A stretch of DNA of 64,000 nt from Oscillospiraceae bacterium. Its GTDB lineage: Bacteria; Bacillota_A; Clostridia; Oscillospirales; Ruminococcaceae. Below are positions 18,040 through 27,819 of this stretch, in pieces. Under the pieces are notes generated by a model. The model saw only the letters and a list, made by a program, of their open reading frames with translations, had not been told where the DNA came from and ran no database searches. Made by a program: the position numbers and the translations under genes. How positions within the stretch are numbered: the first letter of the stretch is position 1; every line of letters begins with the position of its first letter. The DNA lies in assembly GCA_017829075.1 (NCBI GenBank), contig JAGAJA010000061.1:1-64000 (forward strand), read 5' to 3'.

Positions 18040-18699
18040 ATGAACAAAGGAAAGATAATAGTACTTGAGGGACTTGACGGCTGCGGAAAATCCACACAGC
18101 TTGATCTGCTGTATAATTCGGTAAGCGCCGAACGAAAAGCGCGGCTCATTAGCTTCCCGAATTACGAAAGCAATACCGGCAGGGTTGTATCTGATTACCT
18201 CGCGGGAAAAATCCCCTGCGACGGTGAGGAGGGAGCATATGCCGCTTCCGGGTTTTATGCCGGGGACAGGTATGTGAGCTTCGTCACCGATTGGAAAAAG
18301 GATTATGACGCCGGATCGGTGATTATTTCCGGGCGGTATACGACATCTAATGCAATTTACCAGATGACAAAGCTCCCGCGGGATAAGTGGGACGGATATC
18401 TTTCATGGCTCTGGGACTACGAGTATAAAAAGCTGGGTCTGCCGGAGCCCGATTGTGTGCTGTTTCTGGATATGCCGATAGAGGTTTCGCAGAAGCTGCT
18501 TTCCGCACGCTACGGCGGTGACGAAAGCAAAAAGGATATCCATGAGAGCAATATTTCATTTCTCCGTGCCTGCCGCGAGAGTGCACTCTATACTGCGCAG
18601 AAAAGCGGCTGGAGGATCATTCAATGCTCTGACGGAGCAGAGCCGCTGCCTGTTGAGGAGATCGCCCTCATAATAAAGAGAGAAACAGAGGGTATATAA
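18040..18699 (+). CDS. tmk: Thymidylate kinase-like NMP kinase
   Basis: 219 residues from the ATG at 18040 (AGGA nine bases upstream; upstream in-frame starts would lie in the promoter). P-loop EGLDGCGKST at 10-19; an ISGRYTTSN segment matches the thymidylate-kinase DR(Y/F) region, here GRY instead of DRY. The later lid region has few arginines, so this may be a divergent dTMP kinase-like protein rather than the main enzyme. First of a tightly packed run through the DUF2156, DJ-1 and 5-formyl-THF cyclo-ligase genes. Confidence 0.8.
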   Translation: MNKGKIIVLEGLDGCGKSTQLDLLYNSVSAERKARLISFPNYESNTGRVVSDYLAGKIPCDGEEGAYAASGFYAGDRYVSFVTDWKKDYDAGSVIISGRYTTSNAIYQMTKLPRDKWDGYLSWLWDYEYKKLGLPEPDCVLFLDMPIEVSQKLLSARYGGDESKKDIHESNISFLRACRESALYTAQKSGWRIIQCSDGAEPLPVEEIALIIKRETEGI

Positions 18700-19592
18700 T
18701 GTCTGAGTTTGATTTCAGAGCGCCGGAGCTATCCGACCGTGAGTGGGTCAATGAGCTTCTGGCGGTTTCCGGTTTTAGAGGGTGTATCTACACCTTTGGC
18801 AATAACTATGTCTGGCAGAACGAGTTCAACGTACAGATCTGCCGTTATCATAATTTTTACCTGCTGAAAAACACCGACCATTCCGACGGAATTCCAAGAT
18901 TTCTTTATCCGGCGGGCAGCGGAGATATCGCAGAGGTGATAACCGCACTGAAAGCCTATTGCGCCGAGAGGGGAGTACCGCTCCTCATGACCGCGAACAA
19001 GGAATGCACCGAACGGTTATGCGCAATGTATCCGGAGGTTTCCGCCGTGCCTGACCGTGACGGATTTGATTATGTGTACAATTCGTCGGATCTCGCGGAG
19101 CTTAAAGGCAAAAAATATCACTCCAAGCGTAATCATCTGAACAGATTTTACGAAAACGATTGGTCGTATGAGCCTATATCTGCCGCAAATATTCAGGACT
19201 GTAAAGCGGTTCTTGAGCAGTGGCTCAGCGCGGGAACACCCGACCCGGATAAGCAGTCAGAAGCTGCCGTGGTCAGGAAAAGTCTGGATAATTACGCCGC
19301 GCTGGATTACAGCGGAGGTGTTCTTTATGTCAATGGCGAGCCGCAGGCATTCACCTTCGGCGAGCAGTCCGCGCAGGATACCTTCGTAGTTCATGCGGAA
19401 AAGGCGCTGCTGAATTATCAGGGCGCGTATACCGCGATAAACTGTGAGTTTGCAAAAACAATTGCAGGACGTTACCGCTATATAAACCGTGAGGAGGACA
19501 CCGGCTCTGAGGGGCTGCGCAAGGCAAAGCTGTCCTACCACCCGGCATTCATGGAAGAGAAATACTTTTTGTCATTCGGAGGTTTAACATGA
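18699..19592 (+). CDS. DUF2156 (phosphatidylglycerol lysyltransferase-domain) protein
   Basis: 297 residues, a double-GNAT-fold protein of the DUF2156/LPG synthase C-terminal type. Diagnostic stretches are YVYNSSDLAELKGKKYHSKR (~125-145) and the C-terminal YINREEDTGSEGLRKAKLSY. There are no membrane spans, unlike full MprF. These stand-alone proteins are thought to be aminoacyl- or acyl-transferases; the acceptor is unknown. It overlaps the kinase stop (TAATG) and the next start (ATGA). Confidence 0.85.
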   Translation: MSEFDFRAPELSDREWVNELLAVSGFRGCIYTFGNNYVWQNEFNVQICRYHNFYLLKNTDHSDGIPRFLYPAGSGDIAEVITALKAYCAERGVPLLMTANKECTERLCAMYPEVSAVPDRDGFDYVYNSSDLAELKGKKYHSKRNHLNRFYENDWSYEPISAANIQDCKAVLEQWLSAGTPDPDKQSEAAVVRKSLDNYAALDYSGGVLYVNGEPQAFTFGEQSAQDTFVVHAEKALLNYQGAYTAINCEFAKTIAGRYRYINREEDTGSEGLRKAKLSYHPAFMEEKYFLSFGGLT

Positions 19593-20134
19593 TTTATGTA
19601 TTTTTAGCAGACGGATTTGAAGAAACCGAGGCTATCGCGCCCATTGATATGCTTAGACGTGCAAAGTTTGATGTGAAAACAGTAGGCATAGGAACTGCCA
19701 CTCCTATAAGCTCCCACGGAATCAAGGTCGCTGCCGACCTGAACGAGGACGATGTGAAGCTTTCATCGGAGCTTCAGCTTATCGTGCTTCCCGGAGGAAT
19801 GCCCGGTACTCTTAATCTTGATAAATCACCTGTTGTTCACAGCGCGATAGATTACTGCGTGAAGAATGATATCCCGGTTGGCGCGATCTGCGCCGCTCCG
19901 TCAATTCTTGGCAAGCTTGGACTTCTTTCCGGCAGGAACGCTGTATGCTACCCCGGTTTTGAGCAGTATCTTACCGGCGCGAATGTGCAGAATTCCCTCT
20001 GCGTGACCGATGGAAGATTTACCACGGCAGCCGGAGCAGGCGCGGCGATTGAGTTCGGGCTTGAGCTTGTCAAGGTTCTTTGCGGTGAAGGCAGATCCGC
20101 TGAGTTACGGAGCGCGATAGTTGCGGATAGATGA
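19589..20134 (+). CDS. DJ-1/PfpI (YajL/ThiJ-like) family protein
   Basis: 181 residues with the DJ-1 fold signatures: FLADGFEETEAI near the N-terminus, LPGGMPG (~68-74) and the nucleophilic-elbow Cys101 in GAICAAPS. This places it in the DJ-1/YajL branch, proposed to act in protein or nucleotide deglycation and oxidative stress; activity is debated. Starts and ends in four-base overlaps with its neighbours. Confidence 0.9.
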   Translation: MIYVFLADGFEETEAIAPIDMLRRAKFDVKTVGIGTATPISSHGIKVAADLNEDDVKLSSELQLIVLPGGMPGTLNLDKSPVVHSAIDYCVKNDIPVGAICAAPSILGKLGLLSGRNAVCYPGFEQYLTGANVQNSLCVTDGRFTTAAGAGAAIEFGLELVKVLCGEGRSAELRSAIVADR

Positions 20135-20667
20135 GCGTTTCGGACGAGAAAAAATCGCTGCGTAAGTCGCTGATACAATGCCGCAGGCAGATGTCCCCGG
20201 AGGTCAAAGCAGCCGCGGACGAAAGAATATTTCAGCAGCTTCTTCCGGTCATTGAGCAGTCCAGCAGCGTTTTCAGCTATGTTTCCACTGATATTGAGGT
20301 TGACACCAGGAAACTGCTGGAATGGTGCTTTGAGCACGGAAAGCCTGTCGGAACTCCGGTTTCCGGAGATACAGAGCTTACATTCTATCCGGTGAAGTCC
20401 TTTGAGGAGCTTTCCTCCGGAAGATATGGAATTTCAGAGCCGGTGAACAGGACTAGTCCCCTAGTTCCTGACGAACGCTCTGTGTGTATCGTTCCTGCGC
20501 TCTGCTGCGACAAAACAGGACTTCGGCTTGGTTACGGCAGAGGCTATTACGACAGATTTCTGACCGGATTTCCCGGAAAAGCAGTGATCATATGCTACTC
20601 GGAATTTGTGATGAATGTCCCGCACGAGCCGCATGACCGACGCGCGGATATGGTTATTACAGACTGA
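20131..20667 (+). CDS. 5-formyltetrahydrofolate cyclo-ligase
   Basis: 178 residues. The C-terminal motif GYGRGYYDRFL and an N-terminal KKSLRKSLIQCRRQ are characteristic of the YgfA/MTHFS family, which converts 5-formyl-THF to 5,10-methenyl-THF using ATP. It overlaps the DJ-1 gene by four bases and ends 28 bases before mltG. Confidence 0.92.
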   Translation: MSVSDEKKSLRKSLIQCRRQMSPEVKAAADERIFQQLLPVIEQSSSVFSYVSTDIEVDTRKLLEWCFEHGKPVGTPVSGDTELTFYPVKSFEELSSGRYGISEPVNRTSPLVPDERSVCIVPALCCDKTGLRLGYGRGYYDRFLTGFPGKAVIICYSEFVMNVPHEPHDRRADMVITD

Positions 20668-20695
20668 AAAATCGGCAGATACATGAGGTTTATAT

Positions 20696-22096
20696 ATGGA
20701 TAATAAAGATTTTGACCAGCTTGGATTTCCTGAAAGCGATGAAAACAACGATGATTTCAGCGCAACAAGGGAACTTGACAGCATACACGACGCAGAACAG
20801 CAGGAGGATTTCTCCGGCGGCATAGCGCCAAGAGAGCGGTTTACAGAGCTTAACAGCGCTGACGATCCGGGCAGCACAAGAATGATGGACTCCCTTACAT
20901 TGCCTGATGATGAGGTAGAAACCTATACTTCCCCTAATCCGGTGAGAAAGCGCAAAAAGCGTAAGAAAAAGAAGCATTACACTAATCACACCCGTACTAT
21001 GGGTCATATTTTCCTCGGAGTAGTGCTTTCGGCGGCGGCTATCTGCGTGGGCATTTTCCTCGCGTGGAAGGTCATTGTCGCGCTTATGGACTATACCGGA
21101 ATGGCAAAGCGTAACCATGAAGCAGATATAGTGATCGACAGCAGTATGAACATTGATGATATTGCCGAGACCCTGCACGAAAACGGGATCATTGAAATGC
21201 CGTGGCTTTTCAAGACATATATCAATTTTGCCGATAAAGCCGAGGGTTTCCTTGACGGAGAGTACACCGTGAATTCCGGAATGTCATACAGCAATATCAT
21301 AACTCTGCTTCAGACCCGCCGCAGCTATACAAATACCGTTACTATCATGATCCCTGAGGGCTATAACGCGCATCAGATAGGCGCGCTTCTTGAAGAAAAC
21401 CTTGTCTGCCGTGCGGAGGATTTTGAGAAATATTACCGCACAAAGCTTGACAAATACGACTTTGAGGAACAGATCGAGGTAACTGACGAGCGCTTCTATG
21501 CGCTGGAGGGCTATCTTTTCCCGGATACCTACAATTTCTATGTTATCGACGATCTGCCGGATAAGCCGGATATGGATACCACTGAGTATGCAAAACAGGC
21601 GGCTGAAAAGATGTACTCCAACTTTGAGAACAAGATCACAAAGGATATGTACGCCCGCGCCAAGGAGCTTGGAATGACCTTCGATCAGGTAATAACACTT
21701 GCCTCGATCATTCAGAAAGAGGGTACAAACGAGGATAACATGGCAAATATCTCCTCTGTATTCCACAATCGTCTTGGCAATATGTATGAATATCCTCATC
21801 TTCAGTCTGATACAACTGAGTATTATATTCAGGACTGCATCATGCCGAAGATCCCCGCAAACTCCTCCGGTCTTTATGAGAATATCATAAATGCCTATGA
21901 CACCTACACCTGCGAGGGACTTCCAGCAGGCCCGATATGCAGCCCCGGACTTGAGGCAATCAACGCGGCGCTTTATCCGGCAGAAACTGATTATTACTAC
22001 TTCCTGAGCAGCAGCGACGGAGTATTCTACTTTGCAAGCACCATTGAAAAGCATGAGCAGAACATCATTGATGCGGCTCTCCGGGAGGAGGAATAA
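20696..22096 (+). CDS. mltG: Endolytic transglycosylase MltG
   Basis: 466 residues: an acidic cytoplasmic N-terminus (1-80), a basic cluster KRKKRKKKK, a membrane span (~100-125) and a YceG-like domain. The catalytic Glu342 is in ASIIQKEG, followed by the NPLG-like segment around FHNRLGN. MltG cuts nascent peptidoglycan glycan strands and is proposed to terminate their elongation. A U32 peptidase follows, as near yrrL in Bacillus, which supports the call. The long cytoplasmic tail is typical of Clostridia. Confidence 0.93.
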   Translation: MDNKDFDQLGFPESDENNDDFSATRELDSIHDAEQQEDFSGGIAPRERFTELNSADDPGSTRMMDSLTLPDDEVETYTSPNPVRKRKKRKKKKHYTNHTRTMGHIFLGVVLSAAAICVGIFLAWKVIVALMDYTGMAKRNHEADIVIDSSMNIDDIAETLHENGIIEMPWLFKTYINFADKAEGFLDGEYTVNSGMSYSNIITLLQTRRSYTNTVTIMIPEGYNAHQIGALLEENLVCRAEDFEKYYRTKLDKYDFEEQIEVTDERFYALEGYLFPDTYNFYVIDDLPDKPDMDTTEYAKQAAEKMYSNFENKITKDMYARAKELGMTFDQVITLASIIQKEGTNEDNMANISSVFHNRLGNMYEYPHLQSDTTEYYIQDCIMPKIPANSSGLYENIINAYDTYTCEGLPAGPICSPGLEAINAALYPAETDYYYFLSSSDGVFYFASTIEKHEQNIIDAALREEE

Positions 22097-22100
22097 ACCC

Positions 22101-23348
22101 ATGAACCACACAGAGCTTCTTGCCCCGGCGGGTGACGAGGAGTGCCTTGTTTCCGCGCTGGATTACGGCTGTGACGCTGTGTATCTTGCCGGAAAGAGCT
22201 TCGGAATGCGTGCCGGAGCGAAAAACTTTGACATGGACGGACTGAGCCGGGCTGTATGCCTTGCTCACGCCCGCGGGGTAAAGGTGTATCTCACCTGCAA
22301 CACTATCCCGCTGAACAGCGAAATAGACCAGTTTCCGCAGTTCATTGCCGCTGCGCAGGAGTGCGGAGTTGATGCGGCGATAGCCTGCGATCTTGGTGTG
22401 ATATCATTGATAAAGGAATACGCGCCGAAGCTTGACCTGCATATTTCGACCCAGACGGGAGTTGTGAATTACCGCACCGCGCTGGAGCTGTACCGCATGG
22501 GCGCAAAGCGGGTTGTGCTTGCAAGAGAGGTCGATCTTGAGAATATCCGTGAGATCAGACGGAAAATTCCTGAGGATATGGAGATCGAGGTATTCGTTCA
22601 CGGTGCAATGTGCGTAAGCTTCTCAGGCAGGTGTCTTATTTCAGAGTACCTTACCGGCAGAGGGGCTAACCGCGGCGAATGCGCGCAGCCCTGCCGCTGG
22701 GGATATTACCTCATGGAGGAAAAACGCCCCAACCAGTTTTACAAGGTGTTTGAGGACGAGCGGGGAAGCTATATCCTGAATGCAAGAGATATGTGCATGA
22801 TCGACCACCTTGACGATCTGATAGACGCGGGAGTGACTAGTTTCAAGATCGAGGGCAGAGCGAAGTCCGCATATTATGTTGCGCTGACTGTGAATGCCTA
22901 CCGCGCCGCTCTTGACAGCTTTTTAAAGGGCGAAAAGCCGCCGCAGTGGGTTCTGGACGAGGTTAATAAGATCAGTCATCGTCCTTACTGCACGGGATTT
23001 TTCTACGGAAAACCAGCTGACGGCTCAGGAAGTCAGGATCCCTCTGAAATAACAAATGGCGGACAGTATTTCGCGGACAGCGGGTATATGCGGGATTATG
23101 ATTTTGTCGGAGTTGTGGACAGCTGCGAAAACGGCGTCATGCACCTCACCCAGCGTAATTATTTCACTCTTGAGGACGAACTGGAGCTTCTTCCGCCGCA
23201 CAGCGAGCCGATAATATTCCGACCGGAAAAAATGTTTGGCGCAGACGGAGCGCAGATAGAAATTGCCCGCCGCGCGACAGAAAAGCTCACCATTCCGACG
23301 GATATCTCAGTTCCACCCCACTCTATTCTCAGAAAGAAAATGAAATAA
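22101..23348 (+). CDS. Peptidase U32 family protein
   Basis: 415 residues from the ATG at 22101, four bases after mltG and preceded by GGGAGGAGG. Motifs: ELLAPAGDEECLVSALDYGC at the N-terminus and the U32 signature VHGAMCVSFSGRCLISEY with GRGANRGECAQPCRW. Relatives include the tRNA hydroxylation factors TrhP/RlhA; the Cys cluster could hold an iron-sulfur centre. Genes next to mltG in Firmicutes are usually of the TrhP type, so a role in tRNA U34 hydroxylation is plausible but inferred. Confidence 0.9.
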   Translation: MNHTELLAPAGDEECLVSALDYGCDAVYLAGKSFGMRAGAKNFDMDGLSRAVCLAHARGVKVYLTCNTIPLNSEIDQFPQFIAAAQECGVDAAIACDLGVISLIKEYAPKLDLHISTQTGVVNYRTALELYRMGAKRVVLAREVDLENIREIRRKIPEDMEIEVFVHGAMCVSFSGRCLISEYLTGRGANRGECAQPCRWGYYLMEEKRPNQFYKVFEDERGSYILNARDMCMIDHLDDLIDAGVTSFKIEGRAKSAYYVALTVNAYRAALDSFLKGEKPPQWVLDEVNKISHRPYCTGFFYGKPADGSGSQDPSEITNGGQYFADSGYMRDYDFVGVVDSCENGVMHLTQRNYFTLEDELELLPPHSEPIIFRPEKMFGADGAQIEIARRATEKLTIPTDISVPPHSILRKKMK

Positions 23349-23354
23349 AAATGC

Positions 23355-23392
23355 CGCTTCCTGCAATTCCCTGTGCGATTTGTGAGGAAGCG
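23355..23392. other. Hairpin between U32 and zinc-ribbon genes
   Basis: CGCTTCCT (23355-23362) pairs with AGGAAGCG (23385-23392) in the 85-base gap. There is no T tract, so it is more likely an mRNA processing or attenuation element than a terminator. Confidence 0.35.
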
Positions 23393-23433
23393 TTACATAC
23401 TCAAAGCAGCAATGCTGCGGAAAGGAAGAAACT

Positions 23434-24495
23434 ATGGCGGTACAGGAATACAAATGCCCTGCGTGCGGCGCTGCATTGAAATGGAACAGCGACGAGCAGA
23501 AAATGAAATGTGACTACTGCGACAATACATACGATATTGCCACGCTTGAGGAATTCAATCAGGAGGAAGCAGAAAAGCCCGTCGAGGAGTACGCATGGAA
23601 CCCATATGAGGAGGCAGGAGAGGTTTCCGGAATGAAAACCTACATCTGTCAGTCCTGCGGCGGCGCAATAACCGCAGATGATGATTCCGCTGCCACAAGC
23701 TGTCCCTACTGCGACAGCCCTGTTGTGCTTGACAATAACGTGTCCGGTCTGCTCAAGCCTGACATTATCATTCCTTTCCAGAAGAGCAAGGAAGATGCGC
23801 AGGCGGCGCTAAAGAAATTCTGTAAAGGAAAGCCGCTCCTGCCGCCGTCCTTTATTTCCGAGCACCGTATTCAGGAGATCAAGGGAATGTACGTTCCGTT
23901 CTGGCTCTATAACTGCGGCGCAGCCGGAAAAATGCGCTTTGACGCAACAAAGGTGAAAAAGTGGTCAACCGATGATTTCGATTATACCAAGACGGAGCAC
24001 TATATGGTTATCCGTGAGGGAAACGCGCTGTTTGACAATGTTCCGGTGAACGGCTGCGGTCAGATGGAGAGCCGCTACATGGAGGCAATCGAGCCGTTTG
24101 ACGTAACCGAGGGCGTGGAGTTCCAGCCGGCGTATCTGTCCGGTTATCTCGCGGATAAATACAATATTGATTCCACCGTTGCCCAGCCCCGCGCAAACGA
24201 ACGCGTTAAGGCTGGAATTGAGCAACTACTGAGGAATACGGTGGTCGGTTATGATACCGTGACTACCCAGAACAGCAGCGTAAGGCTTCAGACCGGCGAG
24301 ATACGCTATGCAATGCTTCCGGTATGGATCCTGAGCACAAATTACCGCGGCAAGGTGTACAAGTTTGCGATGAACGCGCAGACCGGACGCTTTGTGGGCG
24401 AGCTTCCCGTAAGTTGGCGGAAGTTCTGGGGGATTTTCGGAATTATCACCGCCGCAGTAACAGCTATCGGCACTCTGATACAGATGTTTTTGTGA
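23434..24495 (+). CDS. Double zinc-ribbon membrane-anchored protein
   Basis: 353 residues. Two zinc-binding ribbons: Cys8/11 with Cys26/29, and a second (CQSCGG ... CPYC) at ~70-100. A conserved middle region follows, with WLYNCGAAGKMRFDA and a C-terminal membrane segment (~331-353). This is the widespread 'TFIIB-type zinc ribbon-containing' protein of Clostridia, function unknown, often found with TPM-domain proteins; the next gene is a TPM-protein tail, which fits. Ribosome site GGAAAGGAAG. Confidence 0.85.
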   Translation: MAVQEYKCPACGAALKWNSDEQKMKCDYCDNTYDIATLEEFNQEEAEKPVEEYAWNPYEEAGEVSGMKTYICQSCGGAITADDDSAATSCPYCDSPVVLDNNVSGLLKPDIIIPFQKSKEDAQAALKKFCKGKPLLPPSFISEHRIQEIKGMYVPFWLYNCGAAGKMRFDATKVKKWSTDDFDYTKTEHYMVIREGNALFDNVPVNGCGQMESRYMEAIEPFDVTEGVEFQPAYLSGYLADKYNIDSTVAQPRANERVKAGIEQLLRNTVVGYDTVTTQNSSVRLQTGEIRYAMLPVWILSTNYRGKVYKFAMNAQTGRFVGELPVSWRKFWGIFGIITAAVTAIGTLIQMFL

Positions 24496-24508
24496 GGGAG
24501 GAACGAAT

Positions 24509-24979
24509 ATGAAAAAGATCACAGCGTTTCTAACAGCGGCGGTTGCTGCGTTTTCCCTCACTGTTTCCGGATTTGCGGCTGATGTAATTCCTGAGGACTA
24601 TAACGGATATGCTGAGCAGTCCGCATTCGGAGAAACTCTGACGGAGGAATTAAATTCTCAGGAAGATATTGTAGTGTATTCTGTGAGTGAAGAAATGCTT
24701 GCTGAGAATACCGCTGAGGAAGTAAGCGATACTTCCGAAGATGAAAACGGATTTTCCATGCAGGATTTCCTGAAGAAACTGCTTATATCTATGGCTGTCG
24801 GTGTAGTTGTCGCGCTGATCATCTGCTTTATAATGAAGTCTATGATGAAAACCGCAAATCCCAAGCGTACGGCAAATGATTACATCAGAAAAAACAGCTT
24901 TAATATCAGCCGTTCGAGGGATATATTCATTTACGCGAATGTTACAAAGAAAAAGCGGGTAAAGGAAGAAAATAAATAA
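24509..24979 (+). CDS. TPM-protein-like tail without the TPM domain
   Basis: 156 residues: signal peptide (1-24), a short acidic extracytoplasmic stretch, a membrane span (~90-112) and a basic tail. The tail (ANDYIRKNSFNISRSRDIFI) closely resembles the C-terminus of Clostridia TPM-domain proteins, but the ~130-residue TPM domain that should precede the membrane span is missing. It starts 13 bases after the double zinc-ribbon gene, the usual TPM partner, so it probably keeps the complex-forming tail. A deletion derivative or a natural short form cannot be told apart here. Confidence 0.65.
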   Translation: MKKITAFLTAAVAAFSLTVSGFAADVIPEDYNGYAEQSAFGETLTEELNSQEDIVVYSVSEEMLAENTAEEVSDTSEDENGFSMQDFLKKLLISMAVGVVVALIICFIMKSMMKTANPKRTANDYIRKNSFNISRSRDIFIYANVTKKKRVKEENK

Positions 24980-24998
24980 AGTTTAGGGAGGGGTTCTC

Positions 24999-27791
24999 AT
25001 GCCGGAATACAGATTTCTTGACGCTTCGCTTACATTTGATGAAAGAACTTCGCTTCTTCTTGAGGAGCTTACCACAGAAGAAAAGTTAAGCCTGCTTACC
25101 ACACATATGAATGCAGTTCCACGGCTTGGAATAAAGGAATTCTGGATCGGCGCAGAGGTGGCGAGAGGTCTTGTCTGCCGCGATGATAAAAACGGCGAGG
25201 CGCCCACCACTGTTTTCCCGGAGCCGTTCGGACTTGCAGCGACCTTTGACGAGAATGTTATGCGCCGTATGGGTGAAGTTACCGGAATTGAAACCCGCAT
25301 TTACCGGAAAAAGGATCGTGCTTCCCTGTGCGTGTGGGGACCTACCGTTGACCTTGAGCGCGACCCGCGCTGGGGAAGAACCGAGGAGGGCTACGGCGAG
25401 GATCCCTGTCTTACAGGAAATCTGGCGGCGGCATTTACCGGGGGAATGGCGGGAAACGATGAGAAATACCGCCGTGTTATCCCAACCTTAAAGCATTTTT
25501 ACGCCAATAATAACGAAGATACACGAGGTACCTGCAATCCGAGTATTCCCGCCCGGCTCAAGCATGAATACTATCTTCGTGCGTTTGAGAAGCCTGTGCG
25601 CGAGGGCAGGGCGTCCTGTATCATGACCAGCTATAACGAGGTAAACGGCATTCCTCAGATAGAATCTGCGGAGCTTCAGCGTTTCTGCCGTGAACAGTGG
25701 GGGCTTCTTTTCGCAGTAACAGACGGCGCAGATTTTATACAAAACGTACAGTATCACCGCTTCAATGAAAATCACACTGAGGCATTTGCAAGCATCAATT
25801 CTCACAACGGCGCGGACATAATGACCGATGATGAACAGATAGTCCGCACCGCCGCCAAAGAGGCATTGGACAGCGGTCTTATTACAGTAAAAGACATAGA
25901 CCGGGCGCTTTTCGGAGCGTTAAAAGCAAGATTTATGCTCGGAGAATTTGACAAGAGCACTCCGTTTGATAACTACCCTGACGAGCTTCTCTGCTCTGAT
26001 GAGCATTTTGCCGCTGCGCAGAATGCGGCGGATAAATCAGTGATCCTGCTGAAAAACAGCCGCGGAGTTCTGCCGCTCTCAAAGGACGGAAAGCTAGCGG
26101 TAATAGGCTATCATGCGGACATGAATTTCCGGGACTGGTACACAGGATATTCTGCTAAGTGCAACACTATCCTTGACGTACTCACCGCTGAGCTTGGTCG
26201 TGAGAACCTGATCTACGACAGCGGAAACGATGTTATTGCGCTGAGAAACGCTGACAACGGCTTTTATTTCTCAGTTTCCGAGGACGGAACCGTGAAATGC
26301 GACTGCCCTCTGATCAATGAAACCTGTCTGTTTGAGCTGTTCCAGTGGGGTGACGGCGCTGTTTCACTCAAGTCACGCTTCAACAACAAGTTCCTTACGG
26401 ACAGCGGGGTCATCAGATGTACTGCAGATCAGCCCTTCGGGTGGTTTGTTAAGGAGCTTTTCTACCTTGAAAGAAAAGGAAGGGACTGCTTTTTCCGCAA
26501 CTGGCAGAAGCGTTTCCTGTACATAAACAATGATCAGACCATATCGGTTACAGAATCCCTCCGCGCGCCAAGAAGCGCGATGTTCAATATAGAGCTGTTT
26601 TCAGACGGAACTGAGCGTGTGCGCAGAATATCTACCGAAGCGCATCAGACTGTTGTTTTCTGCGGAAATAATCCTATGATTAATGCGCGGGAAACGATAG
26701 ACAGAAAGCATCTTCGGCTGCCTGAAAAGCAGAGCAGAAACCTAGACGCGGTTCTGGAGCTTAATCCGGACGCAGTTCTGTTCCTTATTTCGGGATATCC
26801 TTATCAGCTTGACAGCAGTAAGATTTCAACAGTAATGCACATATGCCATGCAGGCCCTTCGCTGGGTACTGCGGTCACAAAGACGCTTTTCGGTGATGTA
26901 TCACCCGCTGGGCGCTGTCCGGTCACATGGTACAGATCTTCCGATGAGCTGTGTGATATAGAGGACTACAACATAGTCAGAACGCGTTCAACCTATCTGT
27001 ATTATGACGGCGAGCCGCTGTTCCCGTTCGGGCATGGTCTTAGCTATACCGCATTCAGATACAGCGCATTAAAAACTGACAAGCTTTCCTATGGCAGGGG
27101 CGAAACTGTGACACTGCGGTTTGATCTGGAGAATGTCGGACGCATGGACGGAGAAGAAGTGGTTCAGCTTTACGTTGCTCCTCCGAATCTCCCTCTGACT
27201 ATGCCGAAGAAACAGCTCAAAGCATTTAAGCGAGTATTTGTGCCTCACGGCGAGTCTGTGACGGTGGAGATAAGCTTCAATACAGAGGATCTCTGCTTCT
27301 GGAATGTAAACAAGGACGATTTCGATCTGTTCAGCGGGAATTACACGTTGATGGTCGGCGCTTCCTCCGCCGATATACGCAGAACCGCTGAAATACAGAT
27401 CAACGCTTCCGGCTACGAGGGCATGGAGGTATCCCGTGAAATTCCCGCAGTAACTGCAATGGATTATATCGGGGTGACATTTGAGGCAGACGGTGAGCTT
27501 TCTGAATACGCACTGATAAATGACTGGCAGAGCAGTATTTCTTTTGAGTACTGCCGTATGCGGAGTTATCATTCAGTCAAAGTAACTGCGTCAAATCCCG
27601 GAGCTCCGGTCAAGCTTACATTTACCTGCGCGGACAGCGGAAGAACAGTCGCGGAGGTTGAGATCCCCTCAACCGCGAGCCTGACTGAATTTGTAACGGT
27701 ATCCGCTCCGGCGGAACCGGTAGACGGGGTATTTACGCTGAAATGCACCGCAAGCGGTATGCTGTCGTTCAGATCATTCAGTTTTTCCTGA
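24999..27791 (+). CDS. Glycoside hydrolase family 3 with internal beta-trefoil-like insert
   Basis: 930 residues, no signal peptide, so probably cytoplasmic. GH3 N-terminal barrel with GPTVDLERDPRWGRTEEGYG (~115-134), LKHFYANN and the likely nucleophile Asp242 in FAVTDGADF. The second GH3 domain starts at ~345 and ends with FPFGHGLSYTAF; a fibronectin-III-like domain follows, then a C-terminal beta-sandwich that could bind carbohydrate. Residues ~410-550 are an insert with fascin/beta-trefoil-like repeats. Substrate probably a beta-glucoside or beta-xyloside oligosaccharide. Ribosome site AGGGAGGGG. Confidence 0.9.
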   Translation: MPEYRFLDASLTFDERTSLLLEELTTEEKLSLLTTHMNAVPRLGIKEFWIGAEVARGLVCRDDKNGEAPTTVFPEPFGLAATFDENVMRRMGEVTGIETRIYRKKDRASLCVWGPTVDLERDPRWGRTEEGYGEDPCLTGNLAAAFTGGMAGNDEKYRRVIPTLKHFYANNNEDTRGTCNPSIPARLKHEYYLRAFEKPVREGRASCIMTSYNEVNGIPQIESAELQRFCREQWGLLFAVTDGADFIQNVQYHRFNENHTEAFASINSHNGADIMTDDEQIVRTAAKEALDSGLITVKDIDRALFGALKARFMLGEFDKSTPFDNYPDELLCSDEHFAAAQNAADKSVILLKNSRGVLPLSKDGKLAVIGYHADMNFRDWYTGYSAKCNTILDVLTAELGRENLIYDSGNDVIALRNADNGFYFSVSEDGTVKCDCPLINETCLFELFQWGDGAVSLKSRFNNKFLTDSGVIRCTADQPFGWFVKELFYLERKGRDCFFRNWQKRFLYINNDQTISVTESLRAPRSAMFNIELFSDGTERVRRISTEAHQTVVFCGNNPMINARETIDRKHLRLPEKQSRNLDAVLELNPDAVLFLISGYPYQLDSSKISTVMHICHAGPSLGTAVTKTLFGDVSPAGRCPVTWYRSSDELCDIEDYNIVRTRSTYLYYDGEPLFPFGHGLSYTAFRYSALKTDKLSYGRGETVTLRFDLENVGRMDGEEVVQLYVAPPNLPLTMPKKQLKAFKRVFVPHGESVTVEISFNTEDLCFWNVNKDDFDLFSGNYTLMVGASSADIRRTAEIQINASGYEGMEVSREIPAVTAMDYIGVTFEADGELSEYALINDWQSSISFEYCRMRSYHSVKVTASNPGAPVKLTFTCADSGRTVAEVEIPSTASLTEFVTVSAPAEPVDGVFTLKCTASGMLSFRSFSFS

Positions 27792-27819
27792 GAGGGTCTG
27801 TTCGGCTCAAGGAGATAAT

